64,000 nt of DNA from Blepharisma stoltei (Eukaryota; Ciliophora; Heterotrichea; Heterotrichida; Blepharismidae). The stretch covers positions 861,001 to 925,000 of the forward strand of contig CAJZBQ010000062.1 in NCBI GenBank assembly GCA_914767885.1, given 5' to 3'. Of this stretch, positions 55,370 to 64,000 are shown one piece after another; the first letter of the stretch is position 1; every line of letters starts with the position of its first letter. The notes beneath the pieces were generated by a model. That model made no database searches and had not been told where the DNA came from. It saw only the letters and a program-made list of their open reading frames with translations. The position numbers and the translations under genes are program-made.

Positions 55370-56000
55370 AATTTTAATCATAGACAACTTCAATTTTAAT
55401 TTGTATTTCTGTAGCAGAGATCTGAAGATGGAAACATAATTTTTAATATCATTGGCTAAAGATACTAAATAACTATTCTGTAATGATGCTATCTTCTTAT
55501 GATAGCCTCAGTCGGTAATAAAATGCCAAGTGCTAAATCATCTAATTCCTTTGCTCTCTATATTAGCTGCTGAGTTAATGTCTAAAAAAAAAAAAAAACC
55601 TATATTTTTTAAAGTAAAACTTAATGATTACTTATATATCAAATTCACATATAGGACTTTTATCATAAATTAATTTCTCAAAATATTAGAATATTTTTAA
55701 CATAATTTGTTTGCTGTCAAAGAAAGGAGTGAGTTAATTTTTTCTAATGACAGATAGAAATCCAAATTAGATGTACAATGGTTTCAATCAAATTTAGCGC
55801 ATAATCAAGATTATTTGTTTGTAGAAACAGTGCTTATTGAGTTATCATAGGTCTTTGGTTTTGTATCATTATTGAATATCGCCTTGCAGTTAATTTTGCT
55901 TTCTTTTATAATTTTGAGTCCTATTGATTGTAATTTATTAGTCTTAATTTACATATTTTCACGATTTTTAATGCTTTTGAAAAATAAAATTTTTCAAAAT
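55370..56000 (-). pseudogene. decayed partial duplicate of the 52692-54617 gene
   Basis: 55380-55580 follows the order and wording of 53225-53450 (for example GTAGCAGAGATCTGAAG against GCAGCAGAGATCTGAAG) with many substitutions and frameshifts. 55790-56000 likewise matches 54495-54900. The middle of the gene is deleted, and a MITE sits between the halves. No open frame remains. Confidence 0.7.
55578..55733. mobile_element. degenerate MITE inside the pseudogene
   Basis: TTA at 55575-55577 and 55734-55736. Removing 159 bp rejoins GCTGAG-TTA-ATTTTTTC, which aligns with ACTGAGTTGATTTTTCC of the parent gene. The right end AAAGGAGTGAG keeps a GGAG-type terminus; the left end is a poly-A run. Confidence 0.6.
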
Positions 56001-56137
56001 TTCTTTTATTATTTTTTATAATCATAAAAATAAGTACTTAACTATAGAAATAAACACAAGGCATTAAAATTTTTATCAAGCTTAAAACCTTAGTTCAAGA
56101 CTATGCAAACTTTAAGGTTTGCCTATTTTAATTTAAA

Positions 56138-57223
56138 ATGGCCAGCAATGCAGCATTAGAGTACATTCCGATTATTTTATTCCCTCAAATGAATGACCAG
56201 CATCTGCCTCCAGAAATTCCTACAGAATCTCATCATCTTCCATATGGCTACACAACTGGCGCTCTTCATTTTCAATTTGAAAAAAAGCGTCAACAGGTAA
56301 CAGTAACAACAGTTGATAGACTGTTAGGACTGATTCCTATGGTAATTCTCTTTTTAATCGTTCTATTTGAGCTCTATGCTTACTTTTATTGGCATTTAAT
56401 TCCTTTATTAGAGAAAAATGAAGGTTTGAGACTTGATTTTTGGGAAGGATACGACCAAAGTGCCTGAAAATATATTTTTCATCTTTTATCAATCATCCTG
56501 CATGCGGTAATTTTTTTGATATCTACTTATAGGACAATGTTCACGCCTCCTGGGCATGTTCCTGAAGATCTGAAATTAGAAGTTGATCAGGTCCATGGGA
56601 ACAAATATCATGTTATGATATCAGAGATGCTGCTGAGGAAAATGAAGAAAATTGGAAACATGGAAAGAAAAAAGACGCTTTTCCCAAGATTTTGCAGGAA
56701 CTGCTTAAAGGTAAAACCTGATAGGAGCCACCATTGTTCGATCTGCAATACTTGTGTTTTGAAAATGGATCATCATTGCCCTTACATAAACAACTGTGTG
56801 GGTAATGATAATTATAAGTATTTTATGAATCTAGTGATTAGTGGGACTATGGCGAGTTTACAACTTACCACCACCATGTGGGAAGGCGTGCTTTTAGCCT
56901 GAGACAACTCAAACTACTCAATCCCCTTCCAAGTCACCTTTGGGATCGCTTACTTAGGAAATGTAATCCTAAGTGTAGTCTTAGTCGCGTTTTTGTGCTT
57001 TCATTTTTACCTCATCTCCAACGCCACCACAACAATTGAATTTCGCGAAAAGCTGTCTGTTAAATTTGACGTGTCTCCCTATCACAAAGGCAGATGAAAC
57101 AACTTCCTTGCAATTTTTGGAAAAAACCCTTTAATATGATTTTTACCCATAAGTAACAATTATTTAGAGCCACGCATGAATTCAGAAGCAATGAGTTTCT
57201 TAAGCAGTGAGCAGGAAAAATAA
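56138..57223 (+). CDS. DHHC-type protein S-acyltransferase
   Basis: 361 residues with several TGA-Trp codons (QSAWKYIF, LLAWDNSN, PLIWFLP). Two N-terminal membrane segments are followed by the Cys-rich domain FCRNCLKVKPDRSHHCSICN and catalytic MDHHCPYINNCVGNDNYKYF (Cys of DHHC), then two more membrane segments, the last around FGIAYLGNVILSVVLVAFL. It palmitoylates proteins such as the Cys-rich myristoylated types seen at 3717 and 48787, though no direct link is shown. Confidence 0.93.
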
Positions 57224-57244
57224 ATGTAATCATTAACTTTAATT

Positions 57245-57505
57245 TTACTTATTATCCTTTTCTGTCTTAGAAAGGCACTTGTAAAACTTCCACCTATTAT
57301 ATCTGTCCTTGATATTGTATCTCAAAGTATTGAGCTTCATTTTATTTTTGGATATCAATACTTTGCACTTTTCTTGGGCATAAAGCTTGTTTTGACGTCT
57401 AATTGCAACGGGCTGGGATAGATATGTCAGCCCTCCTACAACTCCAAGTCCAACTACTATTAGTCAACTCGGTAAAGCTGAATAACAATTACCTCGAACA
57501 GACAT
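57245..57505 (-). CDS. small single-pass membrane protein
   Basis: 86 residues, with one TGA-Trp. MSVRGNCYSALPSWLIVVGL leads into a Gly-rich hydrophobic segment, followed by a basic tail rich in Lys, Arg, Tyr and Asn. The shape recalls small accessory subunits of mitochondrial complexes (for example MWFE-type), but similarity is too weak to name. Its TGA codon hides it from standard-code ORF scans. Confidence 0.55.
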
Positions 57506-57654
57506 TTTATTTGTATAAAAGATTGACTGACTTAATGTATGGAATATGGAAAATTCTTTAAGAAAATCTCAACAGATAACTTTGGGCAGGATTTAAATTT
57601 GCCTTAATAATGGCTATTAAAAGTCCTTATTTATTTTACCAATACAATTATTTA

Positions 57655-58788
57655 TTAAAATGAAAAGAGCTGACCACAATTGTCATACTCACACACTTTT
57701 CTATCTTGAAGATGTTCAATACCTATAAAACCACTGCAACACAGCTTACAGAAGTTTTCTGGCTGAGGACAGTCAATTAACTCCTGCTCATATCGCTCAG
57801 GTTCTTTACCATACTTTTGTAAACAAATAGACTTCATAAGATCTGTGTTTGGGCCTTTTAATTCTGGCTGCCAACATAAATGTGCAAATTGCTTATCTCC
57901 AGCTTCCACAGCCATGCTTACCATATATGAGAGCTCGTCTCTTGTTTCCCTTTCTTTGTTTTCAATGAGATGCTTTTGTTGCTCCATTAGTTCCTCAGCT
58001 TCTTTTTTCTTGTCTTCTTGAATTTTCTGGGCTGCAGCTTCAAGCTCAGCGATTTCTTCTTTTTGTTTTTCTTTTCTTATCAAATTCTCAGCAAGAAGCA
58101 TTTCTTCATATGCTTTTGCCTCCATCGCTTTTTCTAGAGCTTCTCTTTGCTCTTTTACCTTTTCTAACTCATTCTTAGCATCATTAAGTTGCTGCTGCAT
58201 TTTCTTTTTATTTTCTTTTTCCAAGTCTTCAGCTAATTTTACCTTTTCAATAATTTCTTCAGCTTTCTTTTTTAGCTCATCATGCTCTAAAACTTCTAGC
58301 TTGGCTTCTTCTTCAAGCCCTATAAGGTCAGCTTGGGCTTCAGGATCAAGCTTATCAGAGCATACAAAGAAATGTTCAAGCGAGCCTTGCCAAATGGCTT
58401 TTTCTTGATCATTATTAGAGCATAATCTTAAATTGTCTTCAGAATTTGAGCTTTGTAAAACAATGCATTTTTCTTCGGAGGCAAAAGGACGATAAATATC
58501 AGAGAGCTTTACAGAGCAAATGAGATCTTCGACGTTTTCGTCTGAAAATAGAGAAATTGCATGAGAGTTGAGGACTATGTACACTTTTTCAGGGGAAGAA
58601 GGGTCTAACTGCCATCTTTCAAGATACCCTTTTTTAAAGGAACAGTCGGTTGGGATTTGAGAACTTAAATCTGTGGAGATCAAAGAGGTTGTGTCTGGGT
58701 TAGGACTAAGAGAGCCTCTGAATGAGCTGGATTGGGATATGAGTTGGTAAGCAAATACTGTAACAATTAAGCAAGCAAATGACTTCAT
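57655..58788 (-). CDS. secreted or lumenal coiled-coil protein with Cys-rich C-terminus
   Basis: 377 residues with a clear signal peptide (MKSFACLIVTVFAYQLISQS). Residues about 50-140 resemble a PH-like beta domain (KKGYLERWQL, VYIVLNSHAISLF). Residues 150-290 are a long charged coiled coil. The C-terminus is Cys-rich (CPQPENFCKLCCSGFIGIEH). Such layouts occur in ciliate ER or cortical-granule proteins. No family named. Confidence 0.65.
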   Translation of the reverse strand: MKSFACLIVTVFAYQLISQSSSFRGSLSPNPDTTSLISTDLSSQIPTDCSFKKGYLERWQLDPSSPEKVYIVLNSHAISLFSDENVEDLICSVKLSDIYRPFASEEKCIVLQSSNSEDNLRLCSNNDQEKAIWQGSLEHFFVCSDKLDPEAQADLIGLEEEAKLEVLEHDELKKKAEEIIEKVKLAEDLEKENKKKMQQQLNDAKNELEKVKEQREALEKAMEAKAYEEMLLAENLIRKEKQKEEIAELEAAAQKIQEDKKKEAEELMEQQKHLIENKERETRDELSYMVSMAVEAGDKQFAHLCWQPELKGPNTDLMKSICLQKYGKEPERYEQELIDCPQPENFCKLCCSGFIGIEHLQDRKVCEYDNCGQLFSF

Positions 58789-58964
58789 TTTTTAACGATA
58801 TATTATTATTAAAAATGGTATACTACTTCTATATGGCTTTATTAGTCACACTACATATTTTCTAAGTGAAAATTATGACTTTATAAATGAAAAAAAATAA
58901 AAGCAAGTGTTAATTAAAGCTAAAAATTATTTTATAGAGCTTATGATTAAATTAATTCTTATAA

Positions 58965-60525
58965 ATGGGAAATTGCTGCCTTAACTCAGCTCCTGAATTT
59001 TTGCAAGAATTAGTATATACAAGTTTTGCAAATTTGAAAGTTTATGACAGAGACAGTGATGGCACTATTAAAGGAAGATCTAATGTTCAATTTGAACTAT
59101 CATCTCCTGTTTTACAGAGCTCCCTCAATTGTAAGCTGAATAATCATGCAATAAGGATTACTGGATGTGCAATCCCAGGCCTAGATCCACGCAAGAATAG
59201 AGCTAAGGACTGTCAAGATACTTATGCTATTGTGGAAAAAGGCAATGTAATTATGACTTCTTTATTTGACGGACATGGCAAAGAAGGCAAAAAAATTTCG
59301 CATTTTTGCAGAGATTTTATGTCAAATTATTTAAATCTTTACCTGTAAATATACAATGTTTCTAGTAAACCAATAACTGTTATAATAAAATATTACCTAG
59401 TTAATATTCCTATATATATTATTAAAAATATAGAAAATAACTATGAAGATATAGAAAGTGACCCTATTGGCAATATTGAAAGAATGACTGTACTATGCGA
59501 TGAAGCCCTCAAAAAATCTGACATTGATAGCATTTTATCTGGGACAACTGCAGTCGTTGTTTTATTTACTAGTACCGGAATTCACGTTGGAAGTGTAGGA
59601 GACTCCAGAGCTGTATTATCAACTATACCTAAAACAAACACTCCTTATCAAGTCCCAGCTGCAAGCTATTATAATCGCTTTAAACGTCCAGTGCTTCCTT
59701 TACGAATTTTAAAAGCTATCCCTCTCACAATTGACCAAAAACCCAATCATTTTGACGAGCTTAAGCGTATTATCGCTTCTGGTGGGTTTGTGGAAAGAGT
59801 TAAAGATGAAATTGGCAATGAAATCGGCCCTTTTCGAGTCTGGAAAAAACGAGGGATCATGCCTGGCCTTGCAGTATCAAGATCAATAGGTGACAGAATG
59901 GCCAAAGAAGTAGGAGTAATTTCAACTCCTGTCAACCACACATTTCCGCTATATTTCAACAGAGACCAGTTTATAGTTATAGCAAGTGATGGAATTTGAG
60001 ACACTATGGAAAACCTTGAAGTTGTGAATTTTGTGGAAAGGTTTAGGCATAGTTCGAAGTTTTCTTCTGGGGCATCTGATTTCCCAGTAAATACTATGCC
60101 CATTATGAAGATATACATGGAGAGTATTCCTTATATAAATCTTTTTTTCAATTTAAAATCTATAATAAGTATATGAAAATATTTATATATATGTTATAAA
60201 TGGTGATAACAATTCAACAATAGCACGACTTCTTTGTGAAGAAGCAAGATACAGATGATTTGGAATCATAGAAGACGAAGACGTCGTAATTGATGATATA
60301 TCTTGTGTTATCATCGAAATGAACTGTCTTGAGCCCAGTACCACAATAGAGCCTGAATCAAGCACAGAAGAAAGAAATATAAAAGGCTTCCAAAGCATCA
60401 CCACAATTGACGAAAGCAAAAAAGAAGACGAAAAAGCCAGAGAAAGCGCTGAGCCTGGCAAAGTAAAAGTTGTGAGGCGAGACTTCGTCAGAGGAAGTAC
60501 TGCAGCAGTAGAAGAGAACGAATAA
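58965..60525 (+). CDS. PP2C-type Ser/Thr phosphatase, probably N-myristoylated
   Basis: About 446 residues after removal of IESs of 69 and 151 bp. MGNCCLNSAPEF is a myristoylation signal with adjacent Cys. PP2C motifs in order: AKDCQDTYAIVEKG, LFDGHGKEGKK (metal Asp), SGTTAVVVLF, VGSVGDSRAVL, PGLAVSRSIGDRMAKE, IVIASDGIWDTMENLEVVNF, and finally DDISCVIIEM. The join over the second IES reads FVERFINGDNNSTIARLLCEEA, as expected for the family. The C-terminal tail is acidic. Confidence 0.9.
59346..59414. other. 69-bp TA-bounded IES in PP2C
   Basis: TA at 59346-59347 and 59415-59416; excision gives NLYLYIIKNIENNYEDIES. A 21-nt GT-AG intron (59345-59365) would also keep the frame but leaves a low-complexity Ile/Tyr stretch. 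Confidence 0.5.
60044..60194. other. 151-bp TA-bounded IES in PP2C
   Basis: TA at 60044-60045 and 60195-60196. Excision joins NFVERF to INGDNNSTIARL, changing to the frame in which the conserved C-terminus is encoded. Same length as the IES at 43621, with no evident similarity. Confidence 0.7.
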
Positions 60526-60573
60526 GCATCTGCCAAAATACAAATTTAATTAACATTATTTTCACGAACATGA

Positions 60574-61872
60574 TTAGTTAAGAAGTTCTCCTGATTCCTT
60601 GACAACTACTCTTTTAGAAGGCTTCCCTGACTGGCTTCCGACCTTTTCAATCTTCTTCACAATTTCATAACCTCAATGGTTCCTTCACACGACGACTATT
60701 TCATAACGACTATTTTTTTTTTGCCTATTTTTTTTGGCCTATTTTTTTTTTTTCACCTATTTTTTTTTGGCCTATTTTTTTTTGGCCTATTTTTTTTTGG
60801 CCTATTTTTTTTTGGCCTATTTTTTTTGGCCTATTTTTTTTTTGGCCTATTTTTTTTTTGGCCTATTTTTTTTTGGCCTATTTTTTTTTGGCCTATTGTT
60901 TTTTGGCCTATATTTTTTTGGCCTATTTTTTTTGGCCTATTTTTTTTGTCTAGCCTCATTCATGAAGCTGCTGAGAGTACTAAAACCTTATTGAGAAACA
61001 GAGACTTTTCCTTACGCGATTAATATTGAGTAAATTAAGTGAAAAACTCCTAATTAAATCTAAAATTTTCGAAATTTTAAAAGCAATGAATTAGTATTCA
61101 TGGAGTAAGAAATCTGTTAAGGGTGCATTTTTTGTTGGTTAAATCGTTTAAAACACATTAAAAATTATATTAAAACAATTAGTATGGAATTGTGCTCAAA
61201 TATTAGTAAAAAATAGTTAAAAAATTGTCAAAAAAAAGGCAAAAAAAATAGGCTAAAAAAAAATAGGCCAAAAAAAAATAGGCCAAAAACAATAGGCCAA
61301 AAAAAAATAGGCCAAAAAAAAAATAGGCCAAAAAAAAATAGGCCAAAAAAAAATAGTCGTCGTGTGAAGATACGACCCTCAATCACTTCTCCGAACACCA
61401 CGTGTCTTCCATCAAGCCAAGATGTAGGGACTGTAGTAATGAAGAACTGAGAGCCATTAGTGTTAGGGCCTGAATTAGCCATTGATAGCAAGCCTGGACC
61501 TTTATGTTTGAGGGTGAAGTTCTCATCGGCAAACTTCTTTCCATAGATGGATTCACCTCCGGTCCCATCGAAGTTGGTAAAGTCACCGCCTTGGATCATG
61601 AACTGAGGGATAATTCTGTGGAAGATAGAGCCTTTGTAGCTTAGGGCGACACCGTTGGAGTTTTTGCCATTCTCACCTGTGCAGAGAGCTCTGAAATTCT
61701 CGACTGTTCGAGGAACCACTTTTCCATATAAGCCCATCACGATTCTGCCGGCATCTTCCCCGTCAATTGTAATATCAAAGTAGACTCTGTGTGTCACTTC
61801 GGCGTCGTGGACTCTAGAGACTGCAAATAGGAATAAGCAAGAAAATACAAGCCACTTCATAATTATAGCCAT
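60574..61872 (-). CDS. secretory-pathway cyclophilin (peptidyl-prolyl isomerase)
   Basis: About 197 residues once about 705 bp are removed. A signal peptide [14 protein letters not shown] (Met at 61860; another Met at 61872) is followed by the cyclophilin B fold: [86 protein letters not shown]. The last exon, [17 protein letters not shown]...[10 protein letters not shown], lies beyond the foldback element. Catalytic Arg and Phe/Trp positions are kept. Confidence 0.92.
60678..61376 (+). mobile_element. foldback element with inverted GGCCTATTTTTTTT arrays
   Basis: TTCACACGACGACTATTT occurs at both ends in inverted orientation (about 60684-60701 and 61350-61367). Inside, the left arm holds about 15 tandem units of GGCCTAT plus a T run (60714-60950) and the right arm about 7 complementary units (61247-61350), enclosing a roughly 290-bp centre. 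CCTCAAT flanks both sides (60671-60677, 61377-61383). Confidence 0.85.
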
Positions 61873-62504
61873 TTATGTATTTAGGTTTGAAAAGTTTGTA
61901 AAAAGCAATTTTAATCTAATAAATGTGTAAAGAGCTTACTTAATGATATTTTTTAAAATTAAATAATTAAATTTGAGCAATTAAAAAAGATTAATTATAT
62001 ATAATAATAAGAATAGCCTGATAATAAGAGTCAATATTATGCTTAAATTTCTTAAAAACTTAAAGAAAAAATTTATATCAAAAATCTAAGAAAGTAAAGA
62101 CAAATCTAATACCCCAGCAGAGAATAATATACAGGGGGTGACAAATCGAAGGAAGGAGGCTGGATCTCAGTAGATCGTAAGACAAGCTTACTCTCGTACG
62201 TACAATCCCTCGTTCCATGTAAGTGGTCTGCAAAAGATTTGTCCCAGTCACTATTTGGTACATTGAGAAGCCGTCTTCAGCATTTCGCCTGGACAAGGAT
62301 CTCAGTTGGGAGTGGGATTATGGTTTCCATAGGTGACTGGCGGACGTCGCGTTCCAGCATTGATTCTGACTTAGAGGCGTTCAGCCATAATCAAACAGAT
62401 GGTAGCATCGCGACACTTCCTTGTCAGGAAATCGCATGAACCAGTGATCTGACCCAACGGTTCCTCTCGTACTGAGTTGGATTACTGTAGCGACATCAGT
62501 TCAT

Positions 62505-62559
<55 letters not shown>

Positions 62560-62594
62560 ATTAGCGGGTGAACAATCCGACACTTGGTGAATTC

Positions 62595-62628
<34 letters not shown>

Positions 62629-62662
62629 AATCAAAAAGCAACGTCGCTATGAACGCTTGGCT

Positions 62663-62737
62663 GGAAATAATTTATTTTTTTTTTTATAAGTAATTTCCTA
62701 TAAGAATTTTTTAAAAATATTTTTTGCCACCTTGGCT
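62663..62737. other. about 75-nt insertion in LSU rRNA (site 1)
   Basis: AT-rich insert between two copies of CTTGGCT (62656-62662, 62731-62737). The universal rRNA sequence is continuous here, CGCTTGGC-N-GCCACAAGCC on this strand. Removing 75 nt leaves GGCTCCACAAG; removing 74 gives GGCTGCCACAAG, the usual sequence. Confidence 0.8.
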
Positions 62738-63236
62738 CCACAAGCCAGTTATCCCTGTGGTAATTTTTCTGACACCTCTGGTTTAAGACTTTTAAAAAGC
62801 AAAGGATCGATAGGCCACGCTTTCGCGGTTTGTATTCGTACTGAGAATCAAAATCAAGCAAGCTTTTCCCCTTTTGGTCTACAAGAGATTTCTGTTCTCT
62901 TTGAGCTTGCCATAGGACACCTGTGTTACTGTTTAACAGATGTGCCGCCCCAGCCGAACTCCCTACCTGGCTCTGTCTCTCGCTTAGCAAGCAAAGCTAG
63001 AACCACGAATGGTCGCTACCTCACGAGGTAAGTAAAATGACATCAAGAGTAGTGGTTTTTCAAGGTCGCAGGGCTCCCACTTGTCTACACCTCCTACGCC
63101 ATTTCACAAAGCCAGACTAGAGTCAAACTCAACAGGGTCTTCTTTCCCCGCTGATTCTGCCAAGCCCGTTCCCTTGGCTGTGGGTTCGCTAGATAGTAGA
63201 TAGGGACAGTAGGAATCTCGTTAATCCATTCATGCA

Positions 63237-63279
<43 letters not shown>

Positions 63280-63346
63280 GGACGAAAAATAAAGCATTTT
63301 TATAGTAAATTTATTAGTAAATTTTTATAGAAAAACGTTGGTCCCA

Positions 63347-63353
<7 letters not shown>
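63280..63353. other. 74-nt insertion in LSU rRNA (site 2)
   Basis: Insert between two copies of AAGAGAG (63273-63279, 63347-63353), with GGGAC/GTCCC near its ends. Removal gives TTAAGAGAGTCATAGTTAC, the universal sequence. This is the same conserved site (CTCTCT/TAAGG on the rRNA strand) as the Tetrahymena group I intron, but the insert is far too short for one. Confidence 0.85.
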
Positions 63354-63385
<32 letters not shown>

Positions 63386-63386
63386 A

Positions 63387-63440
<54 letters not shown>

Positions 63441-64000
63441 ACACCTTTTGAGGCCTTCACAATGCTTTGTTTTAATTAAACAGTCGGATTCCCCTCGCTG
63501 CTCCAGTTCTGAGTTAGCCATTCGCTGTCCTGGGTTACTCCTGGCTCAACAGTCGCTAACGCTGGTCAGGTCGCCCCTTCCTGCGAAGCTATGAAGAGGT
63601 CAGAAGGCCCAAGACCTGGCCCTCAGAGCCAATCTTTTTCCCAAAGTTACAGATCTAATTTGCCGAATTCCCTTATCTACATTGTTCTACGTACTAGAGG
63701 CTGCTAACCTTGGAGACCTGATGCGGTTATGGGTACGGCCAGGCGAGCGATAAGATTTCCCTCAAATTTTCAAGGGCCGAAGGAGGTGCACCGGACAGCA
63801 CAAAGGGTGTGCTGCTCTTCCAAACCGATAGCCCTCTCTCGTCGCAAAGACCTCCAGGGCAGCGATTTGTTAAGAAGAAAAGAGAACTCTCCCCAGGACC
63901 TCGCCCCGACGTCTTTGAGTTCAGTTGTGTTGCCACTCAATACCCACCGCCTGCTTGTAGAATTTTAACTACATTCCCTTTCGGCCTGGACGATGTCGTC

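Larger units (their letters stand above)
62141..64000 (-). rRNA. large-subunit (28S-type) rRNA gene, 3' part
   Basis: The complement carries universally conserved LSU stretches: the sarcin-ricin loop (AGTACGAGAGGAACCG on the rRNA strand, around 62459-62474), peptidyl-transferase segments around 62525-62820, and CGCCGGGAGTAAC-like sequence near 63360. The 3' end is placed near 62141 by similarity to the usual end; the 5' part runs beyond the window. Two short insertions interrupt it (62663-62737 and 63280-63353). The position inside a gene-dense contig suggests a chromosomal germline rDNA copy. Confidence 0.93.

Noticed and set aside
59345-59365. 21-nt intron in PP2C
   Set aside because: Keeps the frame but leaves a low-complexity Ile/Tyr stretch in the protein; the 69-bp TA-bounded IES gives a cleaner product. 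Not fully excluded.
60676-61023. Long Phe/Gly/Leu-rich 'membrane protein' ORFs in the foldback element
   Set aside because: They are translations of the GGCCTATTTTTTTT tandem array in several frames, with no start context or non-repeat sequence.
63280-63353. Group I intron at the conserved LSU site
   Set aside because: Position fits, but 74 nt cannot hold the P3-P9 core of a group I intron, and no core motifs are seen.
1-64000. CRISPR arrays, bacterial operons, ribosome-binding sites
   Set aside because: The sequence is eukaryotic; the repeats seen are MITE arms or a simple satellite, not spacer-separated arrays.

Overview
The window looks like germline (micronuclear) DNA of a heterotrich ciliate close to Blepharisma. 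UGA must be read as tryptophan in most genes, for example in the WDTAGQ motif of a Rab GTPase at 11364-11366, while TAA and TAG act as stops. Spliceosomal introns of exactly 15 nt are present (11190-11204, 14746-14760, 43771-43785, and one reconstructed at 7134-7148). Genes are dense, on both strands, with short AT-rich spacers. Most genes are broken by AT-rich or repeat-like inserts, and removing the insert restores both the reading frame and the expected protein family. This is the expected picture of internal eliminated sequences (IESs). Assignment to Blepharisma rests on the genetic code and intron size, not on a database match.

Layout: VPS35, an ankyrin protein and a large WD40 protein (1-7.4 kb); an alpha/beta hydrolase, a glutathione peroxidase with UGA at its catalytic position, Rab28 and another Rab (7.5-12.4 kb); a glucose-6-phosphatase-like enzyme, a TTC7-like TPR protein, an unknown protein, an eIF4G-type MIF4G protein and a coiled-coil protein (12.5-20.7 kb); small unknowns, BUD23, IMP3, a kelch-like protein, a PLAC8 protein, a PPR protein and proteasome beta-7 (21-28.5 kb); TAF2, a bromodomain protein, PEP mutase and an ISWI remodeller (29-40 kb); an EF-hand protein, GET1/WRB, Hsp10, an atypical GTPase, a TRAF-type zinc-finger protein and PEX1 (40-47.7 kb); unknowns, a kinesin fused to an F-box, eS10, a large unknown protein with a decayed duplicate, a DHHC acyltransferase, a small membrane protein, a secreted coiled-coil protein, PP2C and a secretory cyclophilin (47.7-61.9 kb); and the 3' part of a large-subunit rRNA gene on the minus strand (62.1-64 kb).

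The inserts fall into classes. (1) MITE-like elements with ends CTCC...GGAG (families A and B) are flanked by a 3-bp direct repeat of the form TNA. It is usually TAA or TTA, but TGA in ISWI and TCA in a GTPase gene, where no TA-based excision restores the frame. (2) Short unique IESs of about 63-270 bp are bounded by TA. (3) GC-richer SINE-like elements have 11-16 bp target duplications and simple-repeat tails; one family has two near-identical copies. (4) A 0.7-kb foldback element built from inverted arrays of a GGCCTATTTTTTTT unit sits in the cyclophilin gene. (5) Two insertions of about 74 nt sit in highly conserved LSU rRNA sites. For most interrupted genes the reconstructed length was checked by hand and is a multiple of three.
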